From: Amycolatopsis antarctica
Lineage (GTDB): Bacteria > Actinomycetota > Actinomycetes > Mycobacteriales > Pseudonocardiaceae
NCBI RefSeq assembly: GCF_002262875.1
Contig: NZ_NKYE01000021.1
Location: 55,917 to 119,916, forward strand
DNA length: 64,000 nucleotides
Reading direction: 5' to 3'
Of the stretch, positions 1 through 8,760 are shown piece by piece. The position numbers and the translations under genes are program-made. Position 1 is the first letter of the stretch. Every line of letters begins with the position of its first letter. Under the pieces are notes generated by a model, which saw only the letters and a program-made list of their open reading frames with translations, was not told where the DNA came from and ran no database searches.

Positions 1-2
1 TG

Positions 3-539
3 CTCGGTGTCGCGCTGAGCGTCGGCTACGTGGCCGTGCGGCTGGCGCTGCGCGGCCGGGTGGCCCCGTTCCTGGCGCTGGTTGCCGCGATGGGCGCGGC
101 GGGAGCGGCGGCGCTGTCCGGTGGGCTGCTGGAGCGGCTGAGCGAACGCGCCGACTACGGCAGCACCGACGACCGCGGCACGCTCTACCAGGAGACCTTC
201 GACCGCACCCTGAACTCCCCGCTGCTCGGCTACGGGGCACCGCGTCCGTCGGAACTGCTCGACATCTCCGTCGGCACCCAGGGCCAGTTCTGGATGGTGA
301 TGTTCTCCTTCGGCTTCGTCGGGCTCGGCCTGTTCGTCTGGTTCCTCGCCGGAGCCGTGCTGCGTACCTGGCGGGCACCCGCCACCTGGCGGCTGTGGCT
401 GCACTCCTCATTGCTCACCGCGTGCACGTTGATCTTCTTCTACGGCCTGGACACCATGCAGTTGCTGACGGTGGCGCTGCTGGCCGCCGTGCTGCTGCGC
501 GACCCGGCGGCGACCCGTCCGCGCCGGGTGCCCGCGTGA
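3..539 (+). CDS. O-antigen ligase/Wzy-like polysaccharide polymerase, C-terminal part
   Basis: The open frame enters from the left edge (frame starting at base 3) and ends at 539, so only the last 178 residues are seen. They contain several hydrophobic membrane segments and a periplasmic loop with the spacing typical of O-antigen ligase/polymerase proteins (TLYQETF, then PLLGYGAPRP, then VGTQGQFWMV). Proteins of this family join or polymerise lipid-linked repeat units outside the membrane. The stop overlaps the GTG of the flippase gene by 4 bp, which fits an exopolysaccharide operon. The family call rests on topology and the GYG loop, so polymerase versus ligase is not decided. Confidence 0.7.
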   Translation, partial: LGVALSVGYVAVRLALRGRVAPFLALVAAMGAAGAAALSGGLLERLSERADYGSTDDRGTLYQETFDRTLNSPLLGYGAPRPSELLDISVGTQGQFWMVMFSFGFVGLGLFVWFLAGAVLRTWRAPATWRLWLHSSLLTACTLIFFYGLDTMQLLTVALLAAVLLRDPAATRPRRVPA

Positions 540-2065
540 GCGGCGGCGGCAGGCTGGCGAAGGCCGGGCTGGTGAGCCTGCTCGGCGGTGGCACCGGGGC
601 GATTCTCGGGCTGGTGCTGGCGGTGGTGGTCGGGCGCGGGCTCGGCGACACCGGCACCGGGTACTTCTTCCAGCTCGTCGCGCTGTTCATGATCCTCGCC
701 AACGTGCTGGAGCTGGGCGCGGACACCGGGCTGGTCCGGGAGCTGTCCCGGCAGGTCTCCCTCGGCAGGCACGCCGATCTGCGGCGGACGGTGCTCGTGG
801 CGCTCGGGCCGGTGGTGCTGCTCGGGGCGGTGGTGCTCGCCGTGGTGTGGCCGGCCGCGCCCTGGCTCGCCGGGCTGCTCACCGACCCGGCCGGGCAGCC
901 GGTGCTGACCGGGCTGATCCGGCAGACGGCGCCGCTGGTGCTGCTCGCCTCGCTGGTCGCCGTGCTGCTCGGCGGGACACGTGGGCTGGGCGGGGTGCTG
1001 CCGTTCACCGGGGTGCACAACATCGGTCTGCCGGTGGCGCGGGTGGCGGGCGTGCTGGTCGTGCTGGGCGCCGGTTTCGGTCTGGTGGCGGCGGTGCACG
1101 CCTGGGCGTGGCCGTTCGCCGTGGCGGCCGTGGTCGCCGGGGTGATCCTGCTGCGCCAGCTCCGGCGTACGGCGGTTCCGGGTGCCGGGCAGGCCGCGCC
1201 GACCCCGACCCCGGCGCTGGCCCGCGAGTTCTGGTCGTTCTCGGCACCGCGCGGGGTGGCCGCCGCGCTGGAGATCGCGCTGGTGTGGGTCGACGTGCTG
1301 ATCGTCGGCGCGATCCTGGGGCCGACAGCGGCCGGGGTGTACGCCGTCGTCTCCCGTTGCGCGCAGTCCGGGCTGCTGGTGGAGAACGCGATGCGGATGG
1401 CGGTGTCGCCGCGGATCAGCGCCGCCATGGCCACCGGCGATCTCGCCCAGGCGCGATCGCTGCACCTGATGACGACGCGGGCGATGATCCTGCTCGCCTG
1501 GCCGTTCTACCTGACGATGGCCCTGTTCGCGCCGCTGGTGCTGACGCTGTTCGGTGGCGGTTTCGGCGAGGGCACCGGGTCGCTGGTGGTGCTGTGCGTG
1601 GCGATGTTCGTCTGGACCGGCGCCGGCATGGTCCAGACCATTCTGCTGATGGGTGGCCAGAGTAGCTGGCAGATGAAGAACAAGGCCGCCGCGCTGGTCA
1701 CCAACGTGGCGGGCAACCTGCTTCTCGTGCCGCTGTTCGGGATCGCGGGCGCGGCGCTCGCCTGGGCGCTGACGATCGCCGTCGACGTCGGGCTCGCCAC
1801 CTGGCAGGTACACCGGGTGCTGACCGTGCGGATCCCGGTGCGCGAACTGCTGCTGCCCGTCGTGCTGGTGGCCGTCGCCGTCGGGCTGCCGGGTCTGCTG
1901 CTGCGCTGGACGCTCGGCGCAGGCGTCCCGGCGCTGGTCCTGCACCTGCTGCTGGCCGCGCTGCTGCTGACGGGCTGCTGCCTGCGTTACCGCGAGGCGC
2001 TCGGCATTGGCTCCGTCGCCGGTCTGCTCCGCCGTCGCGCACCGGCCCGGCCGAACGCTTCGTGA
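536..2065 (+). CDS. Wzx-type lipopolysaccharide/exopolysaccharide flippase
   Basis: A 509-aa polytopic membrane protein starting at GTG 536, inside a GTGA overlap with the upstream polymerase. The protein is almost wholly hydrophobic, with about 12-14 predicted membrane helices. It has the family's N-terminal glycine-rich helix (SLLGGGTGAILGLVL), a basic loop LVRELSRQ and a second half that restarts at EFWSFSAPRG, as in MATE/Wzx two-lobed transporters. Such proteins flip lipid-linked oligosaccharides to the outer face. Longer upstream in-frame starts (395) would run through the polymerase coding region and were not used. Confidence 0.85.
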   Translation: MSGGGRLAKAGLVSLLGGGTGAILGLVLAVVVGRGLGDTGTGYFFQLVALFMILANVLELGADTGLVRELSRQVSLGRHADLRRTVLVALGPVVLLGAVVLAVVWPAAPWLAGLLTDPAGQPVLTGLIRQTAPLVLLASLVAVLLGGTRGLGGVLPFTGVHNIGLPVARVAGVLVVLGAGFGLVAAVHAWAWPFAVAAVVAGVILLRQLRRTAVPGAGQAAPTPTPALAREFWSFSAPRGVAAALEIALVWVDVLIVGAILGPTAAGVYAVVSRCAQSGLLVENAMRMAVSPRISAAMATGDLAQARSLHLMTTRAMILLAWPFYLTMALFAPLVLTLFGGGFGEGTGSLVVLCVAMFVWTGAGMVQTILLMGGQSSWQMKNKAAALVTNVAGNLLLVPLFGIAGAALAWALTIAVDVGLATWQVHRVLTVRIPVRELLLPVVLVAVAVGLPGLLLRWTLGAGVPALVLHLLLAALLLTGCCLRYREALGIGSVAGLLRRRAPARPNAS

Positions 2066-2089
2066 CCGGTGGGCAGCGGCGGGAACCGG

Positions 2090-3175
2090 TCAGCGGCGGT
2101 TGACCAGTCCGCGGACGTTGTCCCAGCCGGAGTGGCCGGAAAGCCGCCCCTCGTCGAGCATCGTGGCGGGGACGTTGAAGCCGAACCGCTGCTGCGGCGG
2201 CCTGCCCTTCGGCCCGCGGTCGAACGACTGGCACCCGGTGATCGACGTACGGTCGCCGTCGGCGACGTAGAAGCCGTCCGCCTCGTCGGGCCTGCCACCG
2301 ACGTCCCACATGCCCGCCGTGTCGGCGCTGCAACCGTTGAACAGGTTCATGTCCCACTCGATGTTGAACCCGTGGCTCCGGGTGTCCTGCGCCTCGCAGC
2401 CGAGGAACTTGTTCCGGGTGCCAAGGACGTGGAAGCCGTAGTCGCGGCAGTACCAGGCCTTGCACGCCTGCAGGAAGTGGTTCGCGCCGCGCACCAGGAA
2501 ACCGGCGCTGGACCCGGTGGCGGTCGTGGTGGTCGCCTCGCAGGCGATCCACCAGCAGTCCGAGGGCGCGGACTCGGAGGACTCGCCGATCCGGAACCCG
2601 TACCGCCCCGCCTGCCGCACCCGCACCCTGGACGTGACCACCGAGCGGTTGTCGGTGCCGCGGTAGACGACGCCGTCCTCGGCGGGCCCCCAGATCCACA
2701 GGTTGTCCAGCCGGCAGGCGGCGTCGTTGTCGCCTTTCCAGTTGCCCTCCCGGCCGACGATGTGCACGTCCACGGCCGTCGCCGCACCCGGCGAGCAGTC
2801 GATCGCCAGATCCGCCACCTGCACCCCGTACGCCGGGCCGCCCTCACCGATGGCGAGCACGGTGCCCACCCCCTCGGCGGGCACCAGCCGGGTGAGCTGG
2901 CCGATGCCGCGCACCTGGCAGCCGTGCGGCAGCACCAGCGTCTCGTCGACGGGATAGTCGCCCTCGCCCAGCGCGATCGCCCGCGCACCACCGGCGACGG
3001 CGTCGGCGATGGAGTCGCCGGGCGCGACGTGGCGCCACGGCCCGGTCTCGGTGTCCCCGCCGGTCGCCGCGTGCACGGCCGGGCCCGCGAACAGGCCCGC
3101 CGTCGCTCCGGCCGCGGTGAACGTCGCCCCGCGCAGCACCGCCCGCCTGCGGTGCGCGCGTTCCTCGCCGGTCAT
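2090..3175 (-). CDS. Tat-exported right-handed beta-helix (pectate-lyase-like) protein
   Basis: 361 aa. The N-terminus holds a twin-arginine signal (RRRAVLRGATF followed by a hydrophobic stretch to about residue 36). The rest is a series of short strands with repeated Asn/Gly/Cys turns (DNLWIWGPAEDGVVYRG, SRVRVRQAGRYGFRIG, NKFLGCEAQDTRSHGFN), the look of a parallel beta-helix fold used by polysaccharide lyases, epimerases and phage-like depolymerases. The gene overlaps the CDP-alcohol transferase stop by ATGA, so they are co-translated. A role in trimming or modifying the exopolysaccharide is inferred from context. No catalytic residues could be assigned. Confidence 0.75.
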   Translation of the reverse strand: MTGEERAHRRRAVLRGATFTAAGATAGLFAGPAVHAATGGDTETGPWRHVAPGDSIADAVAGGARAIALGEGDYPVDETLVLPHGCQVRGIGQLTRLVPAEGVGTVLAIGEGGPAYGVQVADLAIDCSPGAATAVDVHIVGREGNWKGDNDAACRLDNLWIWGPAEDGVVYRGTDNRSVVTSRVRVRQAGRYGFRIGESSESAPSDCWWIACEATTTTATGSSAGFLVRGANHFLQACKAWYCRDYGFHVLGTRNKFLGCEAQDTRSHGFNIEWDMNLFNGCSADTAGMWDVGGRPDEADGFYVADGDRTSITGCQSFDRGPKGRPPQQRFGFNVPATMLDEGRLSGHSGWDNVRGLVNRR

Positions 3176-3948
3176 GCCCGCACCATCGTCCGCAGCTCGC
3201 CGTACCGCCGGAGCAGGCTCAGCACCAGCAGCAGGGTGTTGCCGGCGAACAGCAGCGCGTAGAGGGTCAGGAAGACGGGCAGGCTGCCCCAGGCGAAGAA
3301 GATCAGGCAGAGCACGCCGAAGTCACCGGGCAGCGCGATCAGGGACCGCGCGGCCGATTCACCGGTCGCCGGGCCGTCCGCCCCGCCGGGCGCGGCGTAG
3401 CGGCGCATCTGCTCGGCCAGGATCAGCGCGAAGAACCGCACCGTGGACACCAGCAGGAAACCCAGCGGCAGCAGCAACAACGCCGCCGGGGCGTCCTCGT
3501 GGAAGCGGTAGAGGCCGATCAGCACGCCGAGGTGGACGGCAGGCATCCGGGCCGCGTCGACGACGTGGTCCAGCCACTCGCCGCTCAGGCTGCCGCCGCC
3601 GCGCAGCCGGGCGAGCTGGCCGTCCGCGGAGTCCAGGACGTAGCCGAGCACGAGCCCGGTACCGGCGAGCAACCCGCACCACCACACCGGCGGCAGCAGC
3701 ACCAGCGCGAGGATCGACGCCAGCGACACCAGCCCGCTGAGCACCGTCACCTGGTTCGCCGTGCCGCCGAGGACGAACGCCGCCGCGGCGGCCCGCCTGC
3801 CGAGCGGACGGTTCACGTAGCGGGTGTACGCGGGCACGCCCGCCCCCGCCTTCTGCGCCCCGCCGAGATCGCGCATCGCACGGGCGAAGCGGCTCCCGGT
3901 CCCGGCCGCCGTCATCGGACCACCGGCGTCCGGTGTGGATGACCCCAT
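3172..3948 (-). CDS. CDP-alcohol phosphatidyltransferase family protein
   Basis: 258-aa integral membrane enzyme. It carries the complete family signature DG-x2-AR-x8-G-x3-D-x3-D (DGQLARL then GEWLDHVVD, about residues 100-125), whose Asp residues bind the metal and the CDP-linked substrate. At least five other hydrophobic segments are visible. The family transfers a phosphoalcohol from CDP-alcohol to a second alcohol, usually in phospholipid or polyol-phosphate polymer synthesis. It is first in a two-gene operon with the beta-helix protein and divergent from the Wzz-like gene. The acceptor is unknown. Decoration of the polysaccharide with a phospho-alcohol or lipid synthesis are both possible. 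Confidence 0.85.
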   Translation of the reverse strand: MGSSTPDAGGPMTAAGTGSRFARAMRDLGGAQKAGAGVPAYTRYVNRPLGRRAAAAAFVLGGTANQVTVLSGLVSLASILALVLLPPVWWCGLLAGTGLVLGYVLDSADGQLARLRGGGSLSGEWLDHVVDAARMPAVHLGVLIGLYRFHEDAPAALLLLPLGFLLVSTVRFFALILAEQMRRYAAPGGADGPATGESAARSLIALPGDFGVLCLIFFAWGSLPVFLTLYALLFAGNTLLLVLSLLRRYGELRTMVRA

Positions 3949-3996
3949 CGAAGCGCTCTCCCTCCCGGCCGGTCACCCCGGCCGGCTCCGTCCCGG

Positions 3997-5574
3997 GTGA
4001 ATCCGGCATCCGCCATGTTCGCAGTGGCACCAAGTGCCCCATGCGTGCCCCGAATGGTTGACAATATCCTGGTGACCATCCACCAGGAGCCAGATCCTCC
4101 GGGCGTTCCCGCCGTGTCCAGCCCCTCGGTGCGCCTGGCCGACATCGGCGGCCAGCTCCGCAGGCGCTGGCGCCTCATCGCACTGACCGCGGTCGGGTTC
4201 GCCCTGATCGCGCTGGTCTTCTCGCTGGTGCGGCCGACGGTGTACTCCTCGACGGCGGTGGTCACCGTCAACCCGGTCTCGGCCAACCCGCAACGCACGT
4301 CCGGCGCCAAGGACGAGGTCAACATGACCACGGAGCGTGCGGTGATCCAGTCCACCGAGGTGATCGAGCGGGCCCGGTCGATCACCGGTGACGGCGGGGA
4401 CACGCAGGACCTGATCGACCGGCTCACGGTCACCTCCCCGGCCGACTCGCAGGTGCTGGAGATCAGTGCCACCGGCGACGACCCGGACGCCTCGGCGGCA
4501 CTGGCCAACGCCGTCGCCCGCGCGTACCTGGACATGCGCACGGAGACGGCGGCGACGGCGGCCGACCGGATCAAGCAGAACGTGGCCGCCCGCATCGACG
4601 AGCTGACCGCCGAGCTGACCACGGCACCCACCGGCCCCGGAGCCGACGGCCTGCGCGCCGAGATCGACTCGCTGCGCACCCAGCAGAGCGATCTCGGGCT
4701 GGTGGCCGTCGAACCGGGCCGGATCATCACCACGGCGGCCCCCGGTGAGGCGCCCTCGCTCGGGCCGCTGGTGTTCACCGGGGGCGGCGCGGTCGGCGGG
4801 CTGCTGGTCGGCGTGGCCGTGGCGCTGGTCCGCGAGCGGGTGGACGGCCGGGTACGCGATCGGTCCCGGCTGCAGAACGCACTGTCGGTGCCGGTGCTGG
4901 AGGCCGCCGACGCGCAGTCGGACCTGGACTTCCTGGACCGCGTCGCGCTGCGGATCGGCGGCAGGGGCGGCGCCGTGGTCACCGTCGCCCTGCTCGGCAC
5001 CGACCAGAACAGCATCCAGACGCTCGGCGCGGCGTTGAGCACCCACCTGCGCGGATTCGATCCACGCAGCCGTTCGGTGATCTGGGCCGGCGGCAACCGG
5101 CCCGAGGACGGCGAGCAGTACCTCGGCGCGCTGCTGAACCCGCGCACCTGGGAGGGAAAGGCCAGCACCGTGCTGGTCAGCCCTCGTGCCGACGTCAGCG
5201 TGGCCCGCACGGCGATGCTCGGCCGGGAGGCGGGCAAGGTGATCGTCGCGACCTCACCCGAGGCCGAGGTGGCCGCGGTGACCCGGCTGATCGGCGAGCT
5301 GCGGGTGGTGGGCGCCGAGGTCGACCTGGTGGTGATCGTCCCCTCGTACTGGATCAGCCCGGCCCGCAACCCTTCCCAGCCGCCGTCCCAGTCGCCGATG
5401 CCCCCGCCCGCTCCGCACCAGCAGCAGGCCGCGCCCGGCGCGCACCCGCTCGGTCCGGGGCAGGCGACCGTCGACATCGACGTGAACCGGTTGCGGGAAC
5501 AGGCTTCGCGTTCCGGTGGACCCTCCGGCCAGTCGCCGCCCGTGCAGGGGTACCGGCCGCCCGGGTTCGACTGA
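3997..5574 (+). CDS. Wzz/CapA-like polysaccharide chain-length determinant protein
   Basis: Up to 525 aa. One membrane helix lies near residues 48-66 (RLIALTAVGFALIALVFSLV) and a second near 245-275 (LVFTGGGAVGGLLVGVAVALV), with a helical periplasmic region between them, which is the Wzz topology. The C-terminal cytoplasmic part resembles the tyrosine-kinase half of actinobacterial Wzz-BY-kinase proteins but shows no Walker A motif, so it is probably non-catalytic. The tail is Pro/Gln-rich (PSQPPSQSPMPPP). Start choice is uncertain: GTG 3997 is the longest, and ATG 4054 also keeps the first helix. Neither has a good ribosome binding site. Confidence 0.8.
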   Translation: MNPASAMFAVAPSAPCVPRMVDNILVTIHQEPDPPGVPAVSSPSVRLADIGGQLRRRWRLIALTAVGFALIALVFSLVRPTVYSSTAVVTVNPVSANPQRTSGAKDEVNMTTERAVIQSTEVIERARSITGDGGDTQDLIDRLTVTSPADSQVLEISATGDDPDASAALANAVARAYLDMRTETAATAADRIKQNVAARIDELTAELTTAPTGPGADGLRAEIDSLRTQQSDLGLVAVEPGRIITTAAPGEAPSLGPLVFTGGGAVGGLLVGVAVALVRERVDGRVRDRSRLQNALSVPVLEAADAQSDLDFLDRVALRIGGRGGAVVTVALLGTDQNSIQTLGAALSTHLRGFDPRSRSVIWAGGNRPEDGEQYLGALLNPRTWEGKASTVLVSPRADVSVARTAMLGREAGKVIVATSPEAEVAAVTRLIGELRVVGAEVDLVVIVPSYWISPARNPSQPPSQSPMPPPAPHQQQAAPGAHPLGPGQATVDIDVNRLREQASRSGGPSGQSPPVQGYRPPGFD

Positions 5575-5584
5575 CCGGCGGTGC

Positions 5585-6202
5585 TCAGCAGGACGGCTCT
5601 GGCGGGAACGTGTGGTCGATGGCCTTCCACCGGTCGCCGCTGAGCACCATCGTGTAGAGGTGCGGCACCCGGGTTCCGTCGCCCGCGGCGCGTTCCGAGA
5701 CGACCTGGCCGGTCTCGTCGACGATCCGGACGCCGGAGGAGTCGACACACGCCCACACGGTCGCCGTCGGCGGATCGGCTCCGGGATCCGAGGCCACGGT
5801 GCGCACCTCGGTGACCGTCGCGGTGCCCTCCTGTCGCCAGCCGTTCGCGGTGAACTCCGCCATCGTCGCCTCGACCTCGCCCTTGGCGAAGCCCTCGGCC
5901 GCGGCGTCCAGGTCCTGCGGGCTCGTTCCCGCGCCACCGAGCACGGCATCGGTGACGTCCAGGAAGCCGGTCAGCGCGGCCCCGGACGCCTCCGGGTCGG
6001 CCGCGTCGAGTGGAGCGGAGGACACCGGGGACGAAGCCGTCGTGCTCGGTGCGGGCGGCGGCGCGGAGGGCGCGGGCTGCGCGGCCGGCTCCTCGTCCGG
6101 TCCGCTGACCAGCACGGTCGCGGTGACCACCCCGGCGAGCAGCAGCACCCCGGTCGCCACGGCCAGGTACCTGCGAGGGGTGCTTCGGTTCGATTCGCTC
6201 AC
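5585..6202 (-). CDS. single-pass membrane-anchored hypothetical protein in the polysaccharide operon
   Basis: 205 aa from GTG 6202, which overlaps the stop of the glycosyltransferase upstream by 4 bp (GTGA). An N-terminal anchor (YLAVATGVLLLAGVVTATVL, residues about 12-31) is followed by a Pro/Ala/Ser-rich linker and a soluble extracytoplasmic domain ending near DRWKAIDHTFPPEPSC. The overall plan (short cytosolic tail, one helix, low-complexity linker, small alpha+beta domain) resembles Mce-associated or NTF2-like exported proteins. No catalytic motif is visible. Co-translation with the glycosyltransferase genes points to a role in polysaccharide assembly, but function is unknown. Confidence 0.7.
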   Translation of the reverse strand: MSESNRSTPRRYLAVATGVLLLAGVVTATVLVSGPDEEPAAQPAPSAPPPAPSTTASSPVSSAPLDAADPEASGAALTGFLDVTDAVLGGAGTSPQDLDAAAEGFAKGEVEATMAEFTANGWRQEGTATVTEVRTVASDPGADPPTATVWACVDSSGVRIVDETGQVVSERAAGDGTRVPHLYTMVLSGDRWKAIDHTFPPEPSC

Positions 6203-6810
6203 GGGTTCCGGTCTCCGTTCCGCGCTCCGGGGCGCCTGCCGAACAACATCAGTCGCGCCATCTGCCCGAGCCTGCGGGAATCCAGGCGTCCGGGCCGCTC
6301 GCGCAGCACGCCGGCCAGCACGTCGTCCATTGTGGACACCGCAGGGACGGGTGCGGCGACGGTGGTCACGTCGAGGCGGTAGTGCACGGGTTCGGCGAGC
6401 GCGCGGTCCAGGTGCCCGTGCAGCGTGTCCTCGTGCTCGGCGAGGTGGATCCAGCCGCGCTCGGCGATCCTGCGGGAGAAGGAAACCTGGTGATCGTCGA
6501 CGTGCTCGCCGAGCTCTCCCCTGCGCGGCACGACCACGGGCAGGTGGCCGCACGCCCGCGCGTCCATGATCGACCCGGTGCCGCCGTGGGTGAGGACGAC
6601 CGAGGCCGAGGCGAAGTGCTCCAGCAACTCGGCACGACTGGTCATCGCGACCCCGGTGGCGTGCCGTGGCGCGGCGGAATGGCCGTGCTGGGCGAAAACG
6701 CTCACTTCCGGGTGTTCCGCGGCCCAACTGTCCAACCAGGACAGACAGCGCCGGAAGTCGTGGTGGTCGGTGCCGAGTGCGGCCACCACCCTCGGCCGCG
6801 GCGGGGTCAC
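6199..6810 (-). CDS. Alg13/EpsF/PssE-like glycosyltransferase subunit (GT28 C-terminal domain)
   Basis: 203 aa starting at GTG 6810, which overlaps the stop of the Alg14-like gene (GTGA). It contains the GT28 donor-binding pattern: ALGTDHHDF at the start, SVVLTHGGTGSIMDARACGHLPVVVPR in the middle (HGGxGS contacts the nucleotide sugar) and a downstream E-H loop. It lacks an N-terminal acceptor domain, which is supplied by the adjacent gene, as in eukaryotic Alg13/Alg14 and bacterial PssE/PssD. The complex adds the second sugar to a lipid-linked intermediate. A longer open frame upstream to 7194 is a shadow of the Alg14-like gene. Confidence 0.85.
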   Translation of the reverse strand: MTPPRPRVVAALGTDHHDFRRCLSWLDSWAAEHPEVSVFAQHGHSAAPRHATGVAMTSRAELLEHFASASVVLTHGGTGSIMDARACGHLPVVVPRRGELGEHVDDHQVSFSRRIAERGWIHLAEHEDTLHGHLDRALAEPVHYRLDVTTVAAPVPAVSTMDDVLAGVLRERPGRLDSRRLGQMARLMLFGRRPGARNGDRNP

Positions 6811-7274
6811 CAGGCGGCTCCCACGTGGATTCCCTCGGGGTAGGTGTCGCGCTGTTCCTCCCACTGCAGGCAGAACCGGTCGGTGAGCGCGTAGCACAGC
6901 ACCCCGGTCAGCGCGGGACGATCGATCCGTTCGAAGGCCTCGAGGTAGACGGTGCGCACCCGGAGGAACCGGGCCACCACGAAGAACGGCAGGGCCACGC
7001 CCGCCCCGGTGGACACGATCACGTCCGGCCGCAGCCTGCGCATCGTGCGCACCGCGAGCAGCAGGTTCCGCAGCGCGTTGGGGATGTTGCGGGTGACCGG
7101 GTGGTGCGCCCAGGTGACCTCGTCCGTGCCGACGGCCGCCTCGGCGTCGGGCTTGCGGAAGGTGACCCAGTGCCTGCGATGGCCTGCCCAGCACTCCCGC
7201 AGGTTCACCAGTTGCGCGAGGTGGCCGCCGGTGGACGCGACCAGCATGATCGTCGCCCGGCGGTCAGTAGGCAC
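6807..7274 (-). CDS. Alg14/EpsE/PssD-like glycosyltransferase partner subunit
   Basis: 155 aa. It opens with MLVASTGGHLAQL, the glycine-rich motif of Alg14-type proteins, and continues with a central VIVSTGAGVALPFFVVARF membrane-associated helix and VYLEAFERID. Alg14 homologues anchor the catalytic Alg13-like subunit to the membrane and bind the lipid acceptor. The gene overlaps the polyprenyl glycosylphosphotransferase stop by 11 bp and its own stop overlaps the Alg13-like start, so all three are translated together. The family assignment is strong. The sugar is unknown. Confidence 0.85.
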   Translation of the reverse strand: MPTDRRATIMLVASTGGHLAQLVNLRECWAGHRRHWVTFRKPDAEAAVGTDEVTWAHHPVTRNIPNALRNLLLAVRTMRRLRPDVIVSTGAGVALPFFVVARFLRVRTVYLEAFERIDRPALTGVLCYALTDRFCLQWEEQRDTYPEGIHVGAAW

Positions 7275-8760
7275 CCCGGCCCCCCACGACGGCGCGGGCC
7301 GTCTTCCACAGGATCGCCGCGTCCAGCGCCAGCGACCAGTCCTCCACGTACCGCAGGTCCAGCCGCACGCTGTCCTCCCAGGACAGATCGCTGCGGCCGC
7401 TGACCTGCCACAGCCCGGTCATGCCCGGTTTGACCAGCAGCCGCCGCCGGACGACGGTGCCGTAGCTCTCGGTCTCCTCTGGCAGCGGCGGCCGGGGGCC
7501 GACCAGTGACATGGTGCCGCCGAGCACGTTGAGCAGTTGCGGCAGCTCGTCCAGCGAGAACCGGCGCAGCAGCGCGCCGGTCCGGGTGATCCGCGGATCG
7601 CGGTAGACCTTGAACAGCGGCCCGCTGCCCGCGTCCAGTTCGGCGAGCCCGGCACGTTCGGCGTCGGCGCCGACCCGCATGGTGCGGAACTTCCACATCC
7701 GGAAGAGCTGCCCGTCGCGGGAGACGCGGTGCTGGGTGTAGAAGACCGGGCCCCGGTCGCCGAGCTTGATCGCCGCGGCGATCGTCAGCATCAGCGGGAG
7801 CGCGAGGGTCAGCGCGAACAGGGCGCCGAGGCGGTCGACGATCTCCTTGACGACGCGGTGCCCGCCGGTGAACATCGGCGGCCGCACGCGCAGCATCGGC
7901 ATGCCGAGCACTCCGGAGACCCGCAGCCTCGGCCCGCCCACCTCCATCAGCACCGGCGCCACGGTCAGCTCCGCCGAGGTGCCTTCCAGTTCCCAGGCGA
8001 GGCGCTGCAGCCGGTCGGTGGTCCAGTACGGCGCGGAGGTCACCGCCACGACCCGGTAACCGGCCCGGAGAACGTGCGCGCCGAGTCCGTCGAGCCCGGC
8101 CACCACCGGCACGCCGTCGATCTCGCCCGCGTCGAAGGGTTCGTCGCCGGAGGGCACCAGGCAGGCCGCTTCCACCCGCCAGCCCACGTAGGGCTGCTCC
8201 CGGGTACGCCGGATGAGGTCACGAACCGAATCCGGCGCCCCGGCGACGACGACCGGCAGCAGGCAGGCGCCGCGATGCCGGGCGCGATGCAGCAGGCGGC
8301 GCAGCAGGTACCGGGCGCCGAGCGCGACGCCGGTGCCGAGCGGGAGGAAGACGAACAGCGTCGGCCAGGTGCGCAGGTCCTCCAGCGCGGAACCGAGCAG
8401 CGCGATCACGACGGCCGCCGTGCCCATCCCGTTGCCGAGCCTGCGGAACTCCTCGGCCCCCTCGCCGAGGACTCCGCGACTCCATCCGCGTCTGGCCGCG
8501 ATGGCGAGCAGCACGATCACGGCGGTGGCCAGGATCTGCCACGGCCGCGTCGGCGGCAGGCCGACTCCTGCGGAGGCGGTGGCGAGCAGGGAGACGAGCG
8601 AGACGGTGAGGACGTCGCAGCCGATCACCAGCAACCGGTAGCGGCGCTCCCAGGCGAGCACCGGGCCGCGGCTGCGGGTGTGGCCCGGCCGGACCGGGAC
8701 GAGGCCGGAGGGGAACTCGTCCACCGGGGCCTGCCGGGACAGGACGGGCTTCTGCGACAC
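7264..8760 (-). CDS. undecaprenyl-phosphate glycosylphosphotransferase (WbaP/CpsE-type initiating enzyme)
   Basis: 498 aa. The N-terminal half has four to five membrane helices, followed by a Rossmann-like region (HRGACLLPVVVAG). The C-terminal catalytic domain carries the family motifs KLGDRGPVFYTQHRV, LFRMWKFRTM and LPQLLNVLGGTMSLVGPRP. These enzymes move sugar-1-phosphate from a UDP-sugar to polyprenyl phosphate, the first membrane step in exopolysaccharide synthesis. It leads the minus-strand operon with the Alg14/Alg13 pair. Its length is normal for the family. Confidence 0.93.
   Translation of the reverse strand: MSQKPVLSRQAPVDEFPSGLVPVRPGHTRSRGPVLAWERRYRLLVIGCDVLTVSLVSLLATASAGVGLPPTRPWQILATAVIVLLAIAARRGWSRGVLGEGAEEFRRLGNGMGTAAVVIALLGSALEDLRTWPTLFVFLPLGTGVALGARYLLRRLLHRARHRGACLLPVVVAGAPDSVRDLIRRTREQPYVGWRVEAACLVPSGDEPFDAGEIDGVPVVAGLDGLGAHVLRAGYRVVAVTSAPYWTTDRLQRLAWELEGTSAELTVAPVLMEVGGPRLRVSGVLGMPMLRVRPPMFTGGHRVVKEIVDRLGALFALTLALPLMLTIAAAIKLGDRGPVFYTQHRVSRDGQLFRMWKFRTMRVGADAERAGLAELDAGSGPLFKVYRDPRITRTGALLRRFSLDELPQLLNVLGGTMSLVGPRPPLPEETESYGTVVRRRLLVKPGMTGLWQVSGRSDLSWEDSVRLDLRYVEDWSLALDAAILWKTARAVVGGRGAY

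Noticed and set aside
395..535. Upstream extension of the flippase frame to ATG 395
   Set aside because: It overlaps the polymerase coding region; GTG 536 in a GTGA overlap starts the conserved N-terminus.
440..1945. Long antisense open frames over the flippase, FadD (11540-13282) and other GC-rich genes
   Set aside because: Arg/Pro/Gln-rich shadows expected at high GC, with no family motifs and no ribosome binding sites.
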